Origin: Bradyrhizobium arachidis
Lineage (GTDB): Bacteria > Pseudomonadota > Alphaproteobacteria > Rhizobiales > Xanthobacteraceae
Assembly: GCF_015291705.1 (NCBI RefSeq)
Contig: NZ_CP030050.1
Coordinates: 2,728,001 to 2,792,000, forward strand
Reading direction: 5' to 3'
DNA: 64,000 nucleotides
In this document: positions 15,759-23,848 of the stretch, piece after piece
Numbering within the stretch: the first letter of the stretch is position 1
Layout of the letters: every line of letters begins with the position of its first letter
Position numbers and translations under genes: made by a program
The notes under the pieces: generated by a model
Seen by the model: only the letters and a program-made list of their open reading frames with translations
The model's database searches: none
Told to the model about the DNA's origin: nothing

Positions 15759-17009
15759 TCATCGGCGGCCCCCGAACGCCTCCGCGGCCTCTTCCTGGAA
15801 GTCCGGGTGATGATGTCCATACCCGTTCTCCAGCTGCTCCAGCGTCATGCCTAGCCAGCCGGCAGCCTGCCAGCGGTCGGTGCCCTGCTGCATGAGCCAC
15901 GTCGCGGCAGTGTGGCGTAGCGAGTGGCGAACGACATCTTCGCCCAGAGCAGCATCCTCAAGGATGCCTTCCCAAGCCGACCGGATCTTGCCGGCGAGCG
16001 GCTGGCCGTCATGCATGCGGTTCACAATGAAGCGGATCTCTTCGCTGGGCTTCATGACGCCGGCAGCGCGTAACTCCGCAGAGCGACGTGCGTCGATCTT
16101 TCGCCAGCGCACCAGGTGCGGGCGCAGGCGGTTGGCGATCTTGGCTGGCGGACGGCGCTTCTTCGTCTTGCGCTCCTCGGTGCCGCGGCCCTGGTAGATC
16201 ATTGCATCGAGGTTCATCCAAGGGTGAGTCGTGGTCGCCAGCCATTGCGTACGACGGATCGTCTCTTCGCGCCTTGCGGAATAAAGCCCCACCAGGATGA
16301 AGCGCGCAGCCGGCTGGCGCCGGTTGATGATCCAGCGGGGCCGACGCAGCAGGCGCCCATTCTCACGCTTCCAGGACTTTCTCTCAGCATCCCACATATA
16401 GCCGAGCGCCGCGCCAAGCAGACGTGCTGCTTCGTTGCGCGTCAGCCAGCGCTGCCGCCCCTCGGTCTTGTCTGGAAGGACGATCTTCGGCACGAAATTG
16501 AGGACATGCTCAGCATGATAGGCATTGATTGCGGCTCTCAGATCCTCGAGCCGGCGGCGCGCGGTCTGATCTGAGACGGTCGCGGCTCTTGGTGTGATGC
16601 CTTCACGCGTGTTGTTGTCGTTCGGCGTGCCGGTCGACCAATCGACGAAGTCGCGGCAGAGCTGTGCCTTGATGTCCCCGACGCGGCGCTGACCGAAGAA
16701 GGTGTTGAGATCGAGCAAACGAATTAGGAGAAGATCATGTTGCTCGAGCGCACGCGGATCATCATCCTTAGGCCGCTTCAGCCTTTCATAGAAGGTTATG
16801 ACGTCGGCTATCGCGAGAAGGCGAGGGTCGGTCGCACCGACTGTTGAGGTGTGCTTTGTGCCGAGATGAGCTTCGAGCGCCTTCGCTGCGCCATCAGTAT
16901 CGTCGCGGCCGCAACCTGTGCGGATCTGTCTTCCTCGATCGAGGATGACCCAGACGCCATCGTCTTCTCTGAACCAGAGACGGGGAGGCTTGGCTTTACG
17001 GCCCGGCAT
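15759..17009 (-). CDS. tyrosine recombinase (island integrase)
   Basis: 416 aa. The N-terminal arm-binding region (RLWFREDDGVWVILDRGRQI) is followed by a core-binding SAM-like domain and the catalytic domain. Visible catalytic residues are Arg246 or 247 in GLYSARREETI, the HxxR box at His362/Arg365 (VRHSLRHTAATW) and the nucleophile Tyr397 in ENGYGHHHPDF. It looks intact. Its first 202 bases overlap the excisionase-like gene in another frame. It should recombine the 54-bp tRNA-Pro repeat. Confidence 0.93.
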   Translation of the reverse strand: MPGRKAKPPRLWFREDDGVWVILDRGRQIRTGCGRDDTDGAAKALEAHLGTKHTSTVGATDPRLLAIADVITFYERLKRPKDDDPRALEQHDLLLIRLLDLNTFFGQRRVGDIKAQLCRDFVDWSTGTPNDNNTREGITPRAATVSDQTARRRLEDLRAAINAYHAEHVLNFVPKIVLPDKTEGRQRWLTRNEAARLLGAALGYMWDAERKSWKRENGRLLRRPRWIINRRQPAARFILVGLYSARREETIRRTQWLATTTHPWMNLDAMIYQGRGTEERKTKKRRPPAKIANRLRPHLVRWRKIDARRSAELRAAGVMKPSEEIRFIVNRMHDGQPLAGKIRSAWEGILEDAALGEDVVRHSLRHTAATWLMQQGTDRWQAAGWLGMTLEQLENGYGHHHPDFQEEAAEAFGGRR

Positions 17010-17236
17010 GTGGGTCTAACCAGCTTTCGTATGGCGCGCGGCGTGGTCAAATCCTTCCCCGCTACACGCGCAATTTCAAGTGCCCCTGAGGCTACGGCGT
17101 TCCGGAGAGAGGACAGGGTCAACGGCCCCTGTGGGAAAAACAGAGCTGTCGCCTCGGCCAGGGTAAGTACCTCATCGTCGTCCCATTGCGCCGGATCCGG
17201 CCTTGTTTTGACCCGGATAAGCTTGTCTGGCTTCAC
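16808..17236 (-). CDS. excisionase-like DNA-binding protein
   Basis: 142 aa. A winged-helix/MerR-like segment is visible: DDEVLTLAEATALFFPQGPL, then TLSSLRNAVASGALEIARVA and TPRAIRKLVR. This kind of protein sits directly upstream of integrases in related islands and acts as recombination directionality factor. The C-terminal half (residues about 76-142) is encoded in the same DNA as the integrase N-terminus, in a different frame, and both readings look like real protein (here SAQVAAATILMAQRRRSK). Confidence 0.75.
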   Translation of the reverse strand: MKPDKLIRVKTRPDPAQWDDDEVLTLAEATALFFPQGPLTLSSLRNAVASGALEIARVAGKDLTTPRAIRKLVRPTCRAVKPSLPVSGSEKTMASGSSSIEEDRSAQVAAATILMAQRRRSKLISAQSTPQQSVRPTLAFSR

Positions 17237-17305
17237 CAGTAGCCTCCGAACCAGCCTTCGGTGGGATTTACGTTTTCAATGTCTGCCAAGGCGCGGTGTG
17301 GGCAA

Positions 17306-17653
17306 TCAAGCGTCGCTCGGACCGGATCGTCTGGCATCGACTGCTACTCCTGCACTATGATCGTTCTGATCGCCGAAGATGAGCGCCAGCCCGCGGGCTT
17401 GGGATGCGCTCTCACACCTGATTGCCGTGAGCCTGCATTGATAGTCTGCAATGCTCTTGGCCGCTTCCTGGACCACGGGAAGCCCTTTAAGAACCCTTGT
17501 GCCCCAGCCCTCCGGCTGCGCTCGGTCCGGCCAGATGCCAACCACCACGTCGTGGCTCGCGATGACGGACCGAAGCGGCCCCATGGTGCCATCCATGAGG
17601 CCGCTATTGCTGTCGGCCAATGCTAAAAGGTCGACCAGTGTCATTTGCCGCAT
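17306..17653 (-). CDS. hypothetical island protein
   Basis: 115 aa, no signal peptide or membrane helix. It contains MTLVDLLALADSNSGLMDG near the start and GTRVLKGLPVVQEAAKSIAD in the middle. It lies in the leftward early operon, 14 bases after the upstream stop and 69 bases before the excisionase-like gene. I do not recognise the family. Confidence 0.6.
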   Translation of the reverse strand: MRQMTLVDLLALADSNSGLMDGTMGPLRSVIASHDVVVGIWPDRAQPEGWGTRVLKGLPVVQEAAKSIADYQCRLTAIRCESASQARGLALIFGDQNDHSAGVAVDARRSGPSDA

Positions 17654-17667
17654 GTAAGAACCAGCCG

Positions 17668-18291
17668 TCAGGCATATGTGCGAATGGTTGTCGCCACGTT
17701 CCTCATGATTGCCTGCAGCTCCCAGCCATCTGCAGTAAAGCAGTGCTCGCTCTCACCGCGACAGGCAAACTCGAGCAGTTGAGCAGCTTCATCAAGGTCG
17801 CGCGGCTCGTAGTTTATGATCGAGATTTCAGCTCGCTCGAGGGCGCGAAGCGCCTTCTGTTCTCTGCGTTCGGCTGCTCGCTTGCCCTTGGGGGTTGATC
17901 GGACGATCTCGCTCTTCTGGCGCGCATACTCCTCGCGGTAGCCGGCGAACCGCGCGTTGATCCCATCACGCTCGTCGTCCGTAGCCGCGTTCTTCAGCGC
18001 CCTAGTGTGGTCTTGATCGATCTCCTCGATCGAATTGTAGAACCAGTCACGAGACGGAATGCGGGAAGGCTCTTCACCGTTAGTGAGGATGGTCATGGCC
18101 TTAGTTACGCCGCCGCGAACCTGCGGTGTCCGCTCAGCTCCGGTTGGGAATTTGGCGATAGCATCGGACGCGGCTCGAACCTCGCGTTCCGCAGACCAAA
18201 AGGCCTCTAGTAACTGAGAAAGTGAAATTGAGATGGGGTAGGCGAAATTGAGGACGGGACTGGGCGGGGAGATCTGGTTGGTGGGAGTCAT
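17668..18291 (-). CDS. hypothetical island protein, helical
   Basis: 207 aa. After a proline-rich start, the sequence is mainly helical and charged, with REEYARQKSEIVRSTPKGKR and AAERREQKALRALERAEISI suggesting a coiled coil. The ribosome site is an unusually full AGGAGGTGA, but it lies in an inverted repeat (CTCCTGT 18302-18308 with ACAGGAG 18314-18320) that could hide it in the mRNA. No function is assigned; it is part of the leftward operon with the repressor and integrase. Confidence 0.65.
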   Translation of the reverse strand: MTPTNQISPPSPVLNFAYPISISLSQLLEAFWSAEREVRAASDAIAKFPTGAERTPQVRGGVTKAMTILTNGEEPSRIPSRDWFYNSIEEIDQDHTRALKNAATDDERDGINARFAGYREEYARQKSEIVRSTPKGKRAAERREQKALRALERAEISIINYEPRDLDEAAQLLEFACRGESEHCFTADGWELQAIMRNVATTIRTYA

Positions 18292-18301
18292 GGAAGGTCA
18301 C

Positions 18302-18320
18302 CTCCTGTAGCGGACAGGAG
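18302..18320 (-). promoter_or_regulatory. hairpin covering the ribosome site of the 17668-18291 gene
   Basis: CTCCTGT (18302-18308), loop of 5, ACAGGAG (18314-18320). Read on the minus strand, the 3' arm contains the AGGAG of the ribosome-binding site 10 bases before the start codon at 18291. A stem here could control translation, or the palindrome could be an operator. Confidence 0.4.
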
Positions 18321-18324
18321 CAGT

Positions 18325-18366
18325 AAGCCCTATTTTGCACCAGTCAGCAAGCCCTTTTTTGCACCA
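18325..18366. repeat. two 18-bp tandem repeats at the repressor 3' end
   Basis: AAGCCCTATTTTGCACCA (18325-18342) and AAGCCCTTTTTTGCACCA (18349-18366) differ at one base and have a 24-base period. They cover the stop codon of the repressor gene and precede the next leftward gene. GCCCT followed by an A/T tract also occurs in the operators at 19199-19246, so these may be extra repressor sites. Confidence 0.45.
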
Positions 18367-19163
18367 TGATCGAAACTGACGGGCTTGGCCCCCGCTCTTT
18401 CAGGCCGAAGGGTGGCGGCTATTTGATAATCGATTGTCCAACCAAGCTGCGGCGGCAGAACGATGTCCGAGCCATCGCCAACTCTGCCCAGGTACATGTC
18501 GGGAGTCCGATCGTTGCTTCGGTCCAGTGAAGCGAGCCAGGCGTCCCCGTTCGGGCTAAGGAGACATTCGCGGAGGCTGACCTCCGTTCGATTCGCTGCG
18601 CGATCCGGCCGAGATATTAAGAGGCGGTCCCCGGAGGCGATCGCTGGCCCATCGAACTCACATCCAATTACCACCGAGCCTCTGGGGAATGCTTGCCCGG
18701 GATGATCATAATCAATCAAGTGCGCCACTTTGAGGCGGCGGTAACGCCCAAGAACAGGGACGGTAAGCGGAAATGGAGCGCTAAGTGGCCTGATTGTTGA
18801 GCCTCGATCGTCCGCGATGATGGTGCCGGCTACTTGAACGCTTGAAAGCCAGAAGGCGTCCGGATCCACGTGACCTGTAGACGCCGGATCGGGAGATCGA
18901 GTCCGCTCCAGGTTGAGTGATGTCGCAGCCGAGAATAGCTTGGCTATGGTGCGAGCTCCGAGGTTGGCACTGGTGTCTTGGCTGGCCAGGAACCTATTGA
19001 TGTTGGACGGCGAAGCTTGAGCGCTCTTCGCGAACGCTGTGGGTGTAATTTCCAGCGTGCGACAAACCCGCTGGATCCAACGCCGAACGCTATCCGCATC
19101 CAGGTCTTGGGGAAGGCGGATCTCATCCAGGCGGTCGAAACCGAGATCATGAAGCGGGCTCAT
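18330..19163 (-). CDS. phage repressor (CI/LexA-like)
   Basis: 277 aa. An N-terminal helix-turn-helix is visible in residues about 25-65 (ITPTAFAKSAQASPSNINRF then LASQDT). The C-terminal half is beta-rich (FPLTVPVLGRYRRLKVAHLI, GSVVIGCEFDGPAIASGDRL) like an S24 peptidase-type dimerisation domain, but I cannot place a certain Ser/Lys dyad. It is divergent from a small Cro-like gene across an 85-base region with matching inverted operators, the arrangement of a lysogeny switch. Confidence 0.78.
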   Translation of the reverse strand: MSPLHDLGFDRLDEIRLPQDLDADSVRRWIQRVCRTLEITPTAFAKSAQASPSNINRFLASQDTSANLGARTIAKLFSAATSLNLERTRSPDPASTGHVDPDAFWLSSVQVAGTIIADDRGSTIRPLSAPFPLTVPVLGRYRRLKVAHLIDYDHPGQAFPRGSVVIGCEFDGPAIASGDRLLISRPDRAANRTEVSLRECLLSPNGDAWLASLDRSNDRTPDMYLGRVGDGSDIVLPPQLGWTIDYQIAATLRPERAGAKPVSFDHGAKKGLLTGAK

Positions 19164-19198
19164 GAGGCCGTTTTATTAGCAGAGAATGCTTGCGGATA

Positions 19199-19246
19199 GA
19201 CCCTTTTTAGGGCTTGACCTCCGGCGGGTACTGCCCTAAAAAGAGC
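19199..19246. promoter_or_regulatory. paired operators between repressor and Cro-like gene
   Basis: GACCCTTTTTAGGGC (19199-19213) and GCCCTAAAAAGAGC (19233-19246) are inverted copies of the same word with one or two differences, 19 bases apart. They sit in the divergent intergenic region, so they are likely binding sites for the repressor and its antagonist. Confidence 0.6.
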
Positions 19247-19248
19247 TT

Positions 19249-19647
19249 ATGATTGATGTTCAGACCAGCTTAGCGGCTATTGAGAGGGCCGCTCGCACCC
19301 ACAATGTGGCGATCCGTGCCATCTGTCGAACCGCCGGAATTACTCCTTCCAATTGGGCGCGCTGGCGGCATGGCACTAGCCCAACGATCAAAAAGTGGCT
19401 GGCTGTCCAGCGAGCCGTACGACACTTGATCCCGTCGTTCAGTGAACCGGAAACTGCATCGCTCGATAGTACAGCGGACCATGCCGCGCGTTCATCTGGG
19501 CGTCCCATTCCCGAAATCGAATTATCGCCGCAGCTCGATGGACTTCCCGCTCAGTGCGGGGAGCCGGATTCGCGCGGTGCCTCACCATCATCAGTAATTT
19601 CCTCCTCCGATCAGAAGTGGCGCGAGTGCGCCGAAGGCAAGTCGTAA
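19249..19647 (+). CDS. Cro-like helix-turn-helix protein
   Basis: 132 aa. Residues about 8-50 form a helix-turn-helix domain (HNVAIRAICRTAGITPSNWA then RWRHGTSPTIKKW). The tail of about 65 residues is polar and low in order. It is transcribed away from the repressor across the shared operators and probably represses the repressor promoter. Codon bias is weaker than in neighbours. Confidence 0.7.
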   Translation: MIDVQTSLAAIERAARTHNVAIRAICRTAGITPSNWARWRHGTSPTIKKWLAVQRAVRHLIPSFSEPETASLDSTADHAARSSGRPIPEIELSPQLDGLPAQCGEPDSRGASPSSVISSSDQKWRECAEGKS

Positions 19648-19742
19648 TTCGCGGGTCCGAGCCGTCGCCAAACTGAACGGTCCGCAACAAATCTGAGAAG
19701 GCCAATTCTGTGCCCGTCCTCCTGAACATAGGAGCACAGACC

Positions 19743-20168
19743 ATGTTGGATTTTTCCAATAAGAGAGCGGAGATGAAGGCGAGTTCACTCGACGAGGCGG
19801 CGGACCTTCTTCGCAAGGTCGCAGGCGAGCGGAAGGCAGACGAGTCACTGAAGTCCGTTTTCCGTAGATTGAGCCGCAAACTCGATGGCTGGACGGATAA
19901 TCGTATTCAAGACGTTTGGCGCCGCGATAGTCGCATCACGGTTCGCGCGGACGAAATCACGCAGCTCAGGGCGCTTGTCGAGCCGAAGCGAAAGACAGAG
20001 AGCATCGATGATTTGGAAGAACTACGAGCTACTGTCGCTCGCCTTGCGCGGTACGAAGCGCTTCTGGAGCGCCTCGACGAGGAATTTTATGGCCCGCAGA
20101 TTTCTGCGGCGAGCGATCAACTTGGGGAAGCGCGCCGGCTTTTGGGAAAGAGCCGCTCTCGACTATGA
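19743..20168 (+). CDS. hypothetical early-region protein
   Basis: 141 aa. ATG 19743 is preferred over GTG 19710 because AGGAG lies about 9 bases upstream. It contains LSRKLDGWTDNRIQDVWRRD and a helical tail ARYEALLERLDEEFYGPQIS. The first half, with its Arg-rich RIQDVWRRDSRITVR, might bind nucleic acid. The order after a Cro-like gene is like CII-type regulators, but homology is not evident. Confidence 0.6.
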   Translation: MLDFSNKRAEMKASSLDEAADLLRKVAGERKADESLKSVFRRLSRKLDGWTDNRIQDVWRRDSRITVRADEITQLRALVEPKRKTESIDDLEELRATVARLARYEALLERLDEEFYGPQISAASDQLGEARRLLGKSRSRL

Positions 20169-20282
20169 TCCGGATCTAGAAGACCATCTAAAGAATCGGC
20201 GCGGCTAGGGTAGCTCCCGAACGGCTGGTACCGCACCAGCCCGCCGCGCCGGCCACATTGCGGATGCGCCTGCGGGGGTGCG

Positions 20283-21077
20283 ATGCCCGATCGAAGTAAG
20301 CTCGGTCCGGACGACTTTGCTGCCGCATTCGAGTCGGCGCCCGAAGACCCGAGAACGCTTGCGGCCCGCGAAGAGCTTGAGCGTTGGCAGGCTTTTGCCG
20401 CCGCGCCTTGGGCGAAGCCAGAGACCCTCATGGATGCGATCAGGCAAGCTAGCGAACGGCGGACGATCTGGCTCTTAGAAGCGATTGACATAATGGCCTT
20501 CGGCACCGGTGAACCGCCCCAAGCCGCTGTGGAGGCTGCCGCGCGCCGCCTGCAGGCGTGCAGGGCATTATGCCGGGCTGCGGCGGACGGCACCTTCACT
20601 CTTATAGGGATGCTTGGTGAACGCTCTGAAAGGGTGGAGGCAATCGCATTAGCCTATTTCGACGCAGACTATAGAATTGGGCGAGGCAGCAACGTGCTCG
20701 AATTGGATGCCTCCAGCGTCCCGCCGCAGGATGATGCGAAGTTCGACCGCATGCATCTCGCCAGATGGTTCGATGTTCGGGTTGGCGACAAAGAGGCATT
20801 TCTGGCCTGGCTTACGGGGCGCCCAACTCAATCGGCAGATATTCTCGAACAAGCAACGGTCTCCAAAGACCACGCGTTGCGCAGTCGGAAGGGGCAGGGC
20901 TCTTTTGCTGCAATGGATGAGGATTTGCTGGAGGAAATGGAGAGGCTGATCGTCGGCCTTAAGGTGGCCTCTGTGCAGGCCGCCGCAGATTCGGTGGCCG
21001 ACCGGGCTTATGGCGGCGGAGCACGAGAGAGCAAGGCTAGGCGGCTCGCTCGCGCATACAGAAAAAGGGAGCGCTAA
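20283..21077 (+). CDS. hypothetical early-region protein
   Basis: 264 aa, acidic N-terminal half and very basic C-terminus (ARESKARRLARAYRKRER). It contains WLLEAIDIMAFGTGEPPQAA and ARWFDVRVGDKEAFLAWLTG. No signal peptide or membrane helix. I do not recognise the family. It sits between regulatory and replication-type genes of the island. Confidence 0.65.
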   Translation: MPDRSKLGPDDFAAAFESAPEDPRTLAAREELERWQAFAAAPWAKPETLMDAIRQASERRTIWLLEAIDIMAFGTGEPPQAAVEAAARRLQACRALCRAAADGTFTLIGMLGERSERVEAIALAYFDADYRIGRGSNVLELDASSVPPQDDAKFDRMHLARWFDVRVGDKEAFLAWLTGRPTQSADILEQATVSKDHALRSRKGQGSFAAMDEDLLEEMERLIVGLKVASVQAAADSVADRAYGGGARESKARRLARAYRKRER

Positions 21078-21169
21078 CTCGCTCCATAGTTCTCCATTCT
21101 AATCCATCCACTTTGCGTGTGTTTGCAGCGATATTCCTCGCGTTGATTAGCGAACCACGAGGAGAGAGA

Positions 21170-21406
21170 ATGATCGACGAGCGCCCGCTCCGACGGACTG
21201 AAGCCGCCGAATACATCACGGCAAAATTTGGCATTCCGTGCTCGCCAAAGACATTGGCGAAATTGGCCTGTGTCAGTTCAGAAGGCCCTCCATTCAGGAA
21301 GGCCGGACGATTTCCCCTCTATTCGAGGCAAGGTCTGGACGAATGGGCGTTAGCCAAGTTTGGTCCGGAAATCCGTAACACCGCCGAGATCCCACAAGCT
21401 GCTTAG
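21170..21406 (+). CDS. AlpA/excisionase-like helix-turn-helix protein
   Basis: 78 aa from ATG 21170, preceded by AGGAGAGAGA. The sequence LRRTEAAEYITAKFGIPCSP with TLAKLACVSSEGPPFRKAGR and LYSRQGLDEWALAKFG follows the usual plan of AlpA-type domains: helix-turn-helix, then a wing with F/Y-R-K-x-G-R. A transcriptional activator or directionality factor role is plausible. Confidence 0.7.
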   Translation: MIDERPLRRTEAAEYITAKFGIPCSPKTLAKLACVSSEGPPFRKAGRFPLYSRQGLDEWALAKFGPEIRNTAEIPQAA

Positions 21407-21457
21407 CCAGTCGGATCTAAGTGCGCCACCTCGTCGCCTAATTCCAGAAAACGAAAA

Positions 21458-21488
21458 GCCCGGCTAAGCGCTCGCAACGCCGCCGGGC
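21458..21488 (-). terminator. GCCCGGC/GCCGGGC hairpin
   Basis: GCCCGGC (21458-21464) pairs with GCCGGGC (21482-21488). On the minus strand the stem is followed by TTTTCGTTTTC, so it would terminate leftward transcription; on the + strand it would be a leader hairpin before the 21586 gene. The rest of the gap 21407-21585 shows no gene. Confidence 0.4.
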
Positions 21489-21585
21489 CAAAGAGAAAGT
21501 AGCAAATGTTGAGTATCACGTTTTTGCGGAAATTCAACCGCGAACTGCTGCCGTCGAACGTCGCTGTGTTGCAACGGGGCGCTCA

Positions 21586-22383
21586 ATGACGTCCCGCATC
21601 GTGAGGGCTCTGCCCAAGGACGCGCAACATCGCATAGTTGCCTGGCGTCACAAAGTGGATGCGAGGGCGAGGGGCTTTGGAAAGCGGCCTCCCGCTGCCA
21701 ATCTCCGAGCTTGGGAATTGGAGAAGATTTTCCGATATCGGTTCGGCAAGTTCATCCCCTGCAATGCCGACGGACGGGAAGCGTTGCGCGTTATTGCCGA
21801 AGCGTATCGCTTCGCCAAGGGCGGAGACCTCCAGAGCAAATTGACGGGCTACGTTCGCGCTCGAGCGCCATGGGCAACGAGTGAGGTTGATGCCATCGCC
21901 GCCGCGGCTGCCACCGCGTGTTGGCAGTCGGCCGACGAATTGGCGTGGCGCATCAAACTGAGCCCCATGGAGCGTGAAAGGCTCGAGATCCGCACGATTG
22001 GGGCGGTCGGTCTGAATAAGCGTCGGCGGTCGGCTATTCAGAAGACAAAGCACAAGCAACGGGAGAGCGCGCGCCGAAAGGCCAATGGCGCCAAACCGCA
22101 TGCTGAAAGCTTGAACCGAACGCGCCCTTGGGAGGCCGAGGGAATATCCCGTCGGACCTGGTTCCGGCGCCGAGCACGAGAGGCTGGCACCAATTCGTGC
22201 GATGTTTTCTCTTCTAATAGTAATGCGCACGAATCGGTGCCGCCGAGCGCGCGTAGCTTGCGAGACGCGCTTCGCGCTGGCCCTATCGGGCCCGGCCTAC
22301 GGCCTCGCCGGCCCGAGCAAGTGGATAGTTCAGCGCATTATTTCGAGGAAGGAAGGGAAGTGCAGTCGGAGGCCCGGGCATGA
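21586..22383 (+). CDS. island DNA-binding/replication-type protein
   Basis: 265 aa, strongly basic. The segment RPWEAEGISRRTWFRRRARE looks like a helix-turn-helix of a type repeatedly seen in Bradyrhizobium mobile elements. The N-terminal half contains DAQHRIVAWRHKVDARARGF and a helical RKANGAKPHAESL linker. Its stop overlaps the RNase H gene start by 4 bases (ATGA), so the two are coupled. A replication role is inference. Confidence 0.6.
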   Translation: MTSRIVRALPKDAQHRIVAWRHKVDARARGFGKRPPAANLRAWELEKIFRYRFGKFIPCNADGREALRVIAEAYRFAKGGDLQSKLTGYVRARAPWATSEVDAIAAAAATACWQSADELAWRIKLSPMERERLEIRTIGAVGLNKRRRSAIQKTKHKQRESARRKANGAKPHAESLNRTRPWEAEGISRRTWFRRRAREAGTNSCDVFSSNSNAHESVPPSARSLRDALRAGPIGPGLRPRRPEQVDSSAHYFEEGREVQSEARA

Positions 22384-23084
22384 GTCTGAACTGGAGCAAG
22401 CGGCGCCCCGTCTACGAACCGTGGTACGCTCGCCTCGATCGCGATCCATTTGCACGCGAGGCGACTAACACCATCAGGCATGGCGTTAGGCCTCCCCCAG
22501 CCAAGCCAGCAAAGCCGGAGCTGGTCACACGGCCCGCCGTTAAAACCGCCCCCAAGCCGCATACGGTGGCCCCTGGTGCGCTTTGTCGGAAGTATGCCCT
22601 CCGCACCTCCGACGTTGAGAAGGCGCGGGCTGCACTGACTGGCGTGACCAAGGCTATGATCTGGTGTGATGGCGGATGCGCGCCGAAAAACCCCGGCACG
22701 ATGGGGATGGGCGTCGTCATCCTCAGCGATGAAGTGCGGGTTGAATTCTTCGGCGGCGGCGGGCGCGGCACAAACAACGCGGCCGAGCTGGCCGCGGCGA
22801 TTATGGCTCTTGAAGCCATCCCCGATGGATGCCGGACAACGGTGATAGCTGAATCGACCTATTTGGTCGACGGCATGACGAAGTGGCGGCACGGCTGGAG
22901 GCAGTGCGACTTCAAACGAAGCGGCGTCGACATTCCGAATGCTGACCGATGGCGAAAGTTGGATGCGCTGGCCGCGGGCCGCTCGATCGCATGGAAGTGG
23001 GTAAGAGGCCACAACGGCGACCCGATGAATGGGTTGGCCGACAAGCTTGCCGTGCTCGGTCGCACCGGTGGCCGCCATGAATGA
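22380..23084 (+). CDS. RNase H-fold protein with N-terminal extension
   Basis: 234 aa. Residues 1-90 are a basic, proline-rich extension; residues 91-230 are an RNase H fold. Catalytic positions are Asp97 (IWCDGG), Glu136 (NNAAELAA) and Asp221 (GLADKLA), with His211 in VRGHNGD. The third acidic residue, normally Asp in TDSxYV, is Glu158 here (AESTYLV). RNase HI cuts RNA in RNA-DNA hybrids. Reduced or altered activity is possible. It is coupled to the preceding DNA-binding protein. Confidence 0.82.
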   Translation: MSLNWSKRRPVYEPWYARLDRDPFAREATNTIRHGVRPPPAKPAKPELVTRPAVKTAPKPHTVAPGALCRKYALRTSDVEKARAALTGVTKAMIWCDGGCAPKNPGTMGMGVVILSDEVRVEFFGGGGRGTNNAAELAAAIMALEAIPDGCRTTVIAESTYLVDGMTKWRHGWRQCDFKRSGVDIPNADRWRKLDALAAGRSIAWKWVRGHNGDPMNGLADKLAVLGRTGGRHE

Positions 23085-23355
23085 TACCCACGGCCGACTG
23101 ATCGAGCTCGAACGTGCGGACGCTGCACGGCGGGCAATCGAGTTCATCATTCGAAAACTCGAGGAATGGGGCACCAATCCGCTATACGCAAAAGCGATCA
23201 AAGCCGCGGTGCGCCAGATTCGTGAAAGGTGGGTCTACGAATTTACCGAAACGGTAAATGACATCGTTTGTGCACCTGATGTAAGTTCAACTCATGGCGC
23301 GCAAGATGCGCCGCGCGTGGAGCCTGGAAGCAACGCCCAGGGCTTTGACCACTAG
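23077..23355 (+). CDS. hypothetical small protein
   Basis: 92 aa from ATG 23077, overlapping the RNase H stop by 8 bases. It is helical (RRAIEFIIRKLEEWGTNPLY, AIKAAVRQIRERWVYEFTET), with a disordered tail. No family recognised. Position indicates cotranscription with the RNase H gene. Confidence 0.6.
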   Translation: MNDTHGRLIELERADAARRAIEFIIRKLEEWGTNPLYAKAIKAAVRQIRERWVYEFTETVNDIVCAPDVSSTHGAQDAPRVEPGSNAQGFDH

Positions 23356-23531
23356 TTGAATGGTTCCGTGCTCCCGGAAGGAGCTGCCTGGCAGGCGCAA
23401 ATGTCTGCCGCCGGAGACCGCGAGGCGACGAAGCGGACGCCATGGGGGAGGCAATCAGCCTCCCCGCAAATCACTCGACCGCATGGCAATCGAGATCCCG
23501 ACTAGAAACTGAGTTCTCCAAAGGGTGGAGC

Positions 23532-23711
23532 ATGCAGGAAGGCAAGACGCGCTTTGGCGCGAGGATGAATCTGCGCCTGACCGAGCCGCTGGCCGATGCC
23601 ATCAAACGGGCTGCCGATAAGCGCGTGCAGACGTATGCCGACTATGTGCGAACGGCCACCGTCGAGCGCTTAGGGGCCGATGGCATCGAGATCGAGCGAG
23701 GTGCGGCCTGA
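23532..23711 (+). CDS. ribbon-helix-helix-like small protein
   Basis: 59 aa from ATG 23532. FGARMNLRLTEPLADAIKRA followed by ADKRVQTYADYVRTATVERL matches the strand-helix-helix layout of RHH DNA-binding proteins. Its stop overlaps the next start by one base (TGATG). Confidence 0.6.
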   Translation: MQEGKTRFGARMNLRLTEPLADAIKRAADKRVQTYADYVRTATVERLGADGIEIERGAA

Positions 23712-23848
23712 TGACCGTCCGCCTAGTTTGCGCACTGGCGCTCCGCTGTCTCATCATTGGCCTTATCGTCAGCGCTGCGGCGCTCTTATGTGAGGATGGG
23801 CGACAAACTGCCTTCGCCTCGGCATTCAGCACAGCCTGGGGGCGATGA
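23711..23848 (+). CDS. 45-aa membrane peptide
   Basis: This frame is too short for most gene callers. It begins at ATG 23711, overlapping the previous stop, and encodes one membrane helix (LALRCLIIGLIVSAAALL) with a short polar tail. Its stop overlaps the next start (ATGA at 23845). The chain of overlaps supports it as real. A lysis-type function is possible but unsupported. Confidence 0.5.
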   Translation: MTVRLVCALALRCLIIGLIVSAAALLCEDGRQTAFASAFSTAWGR

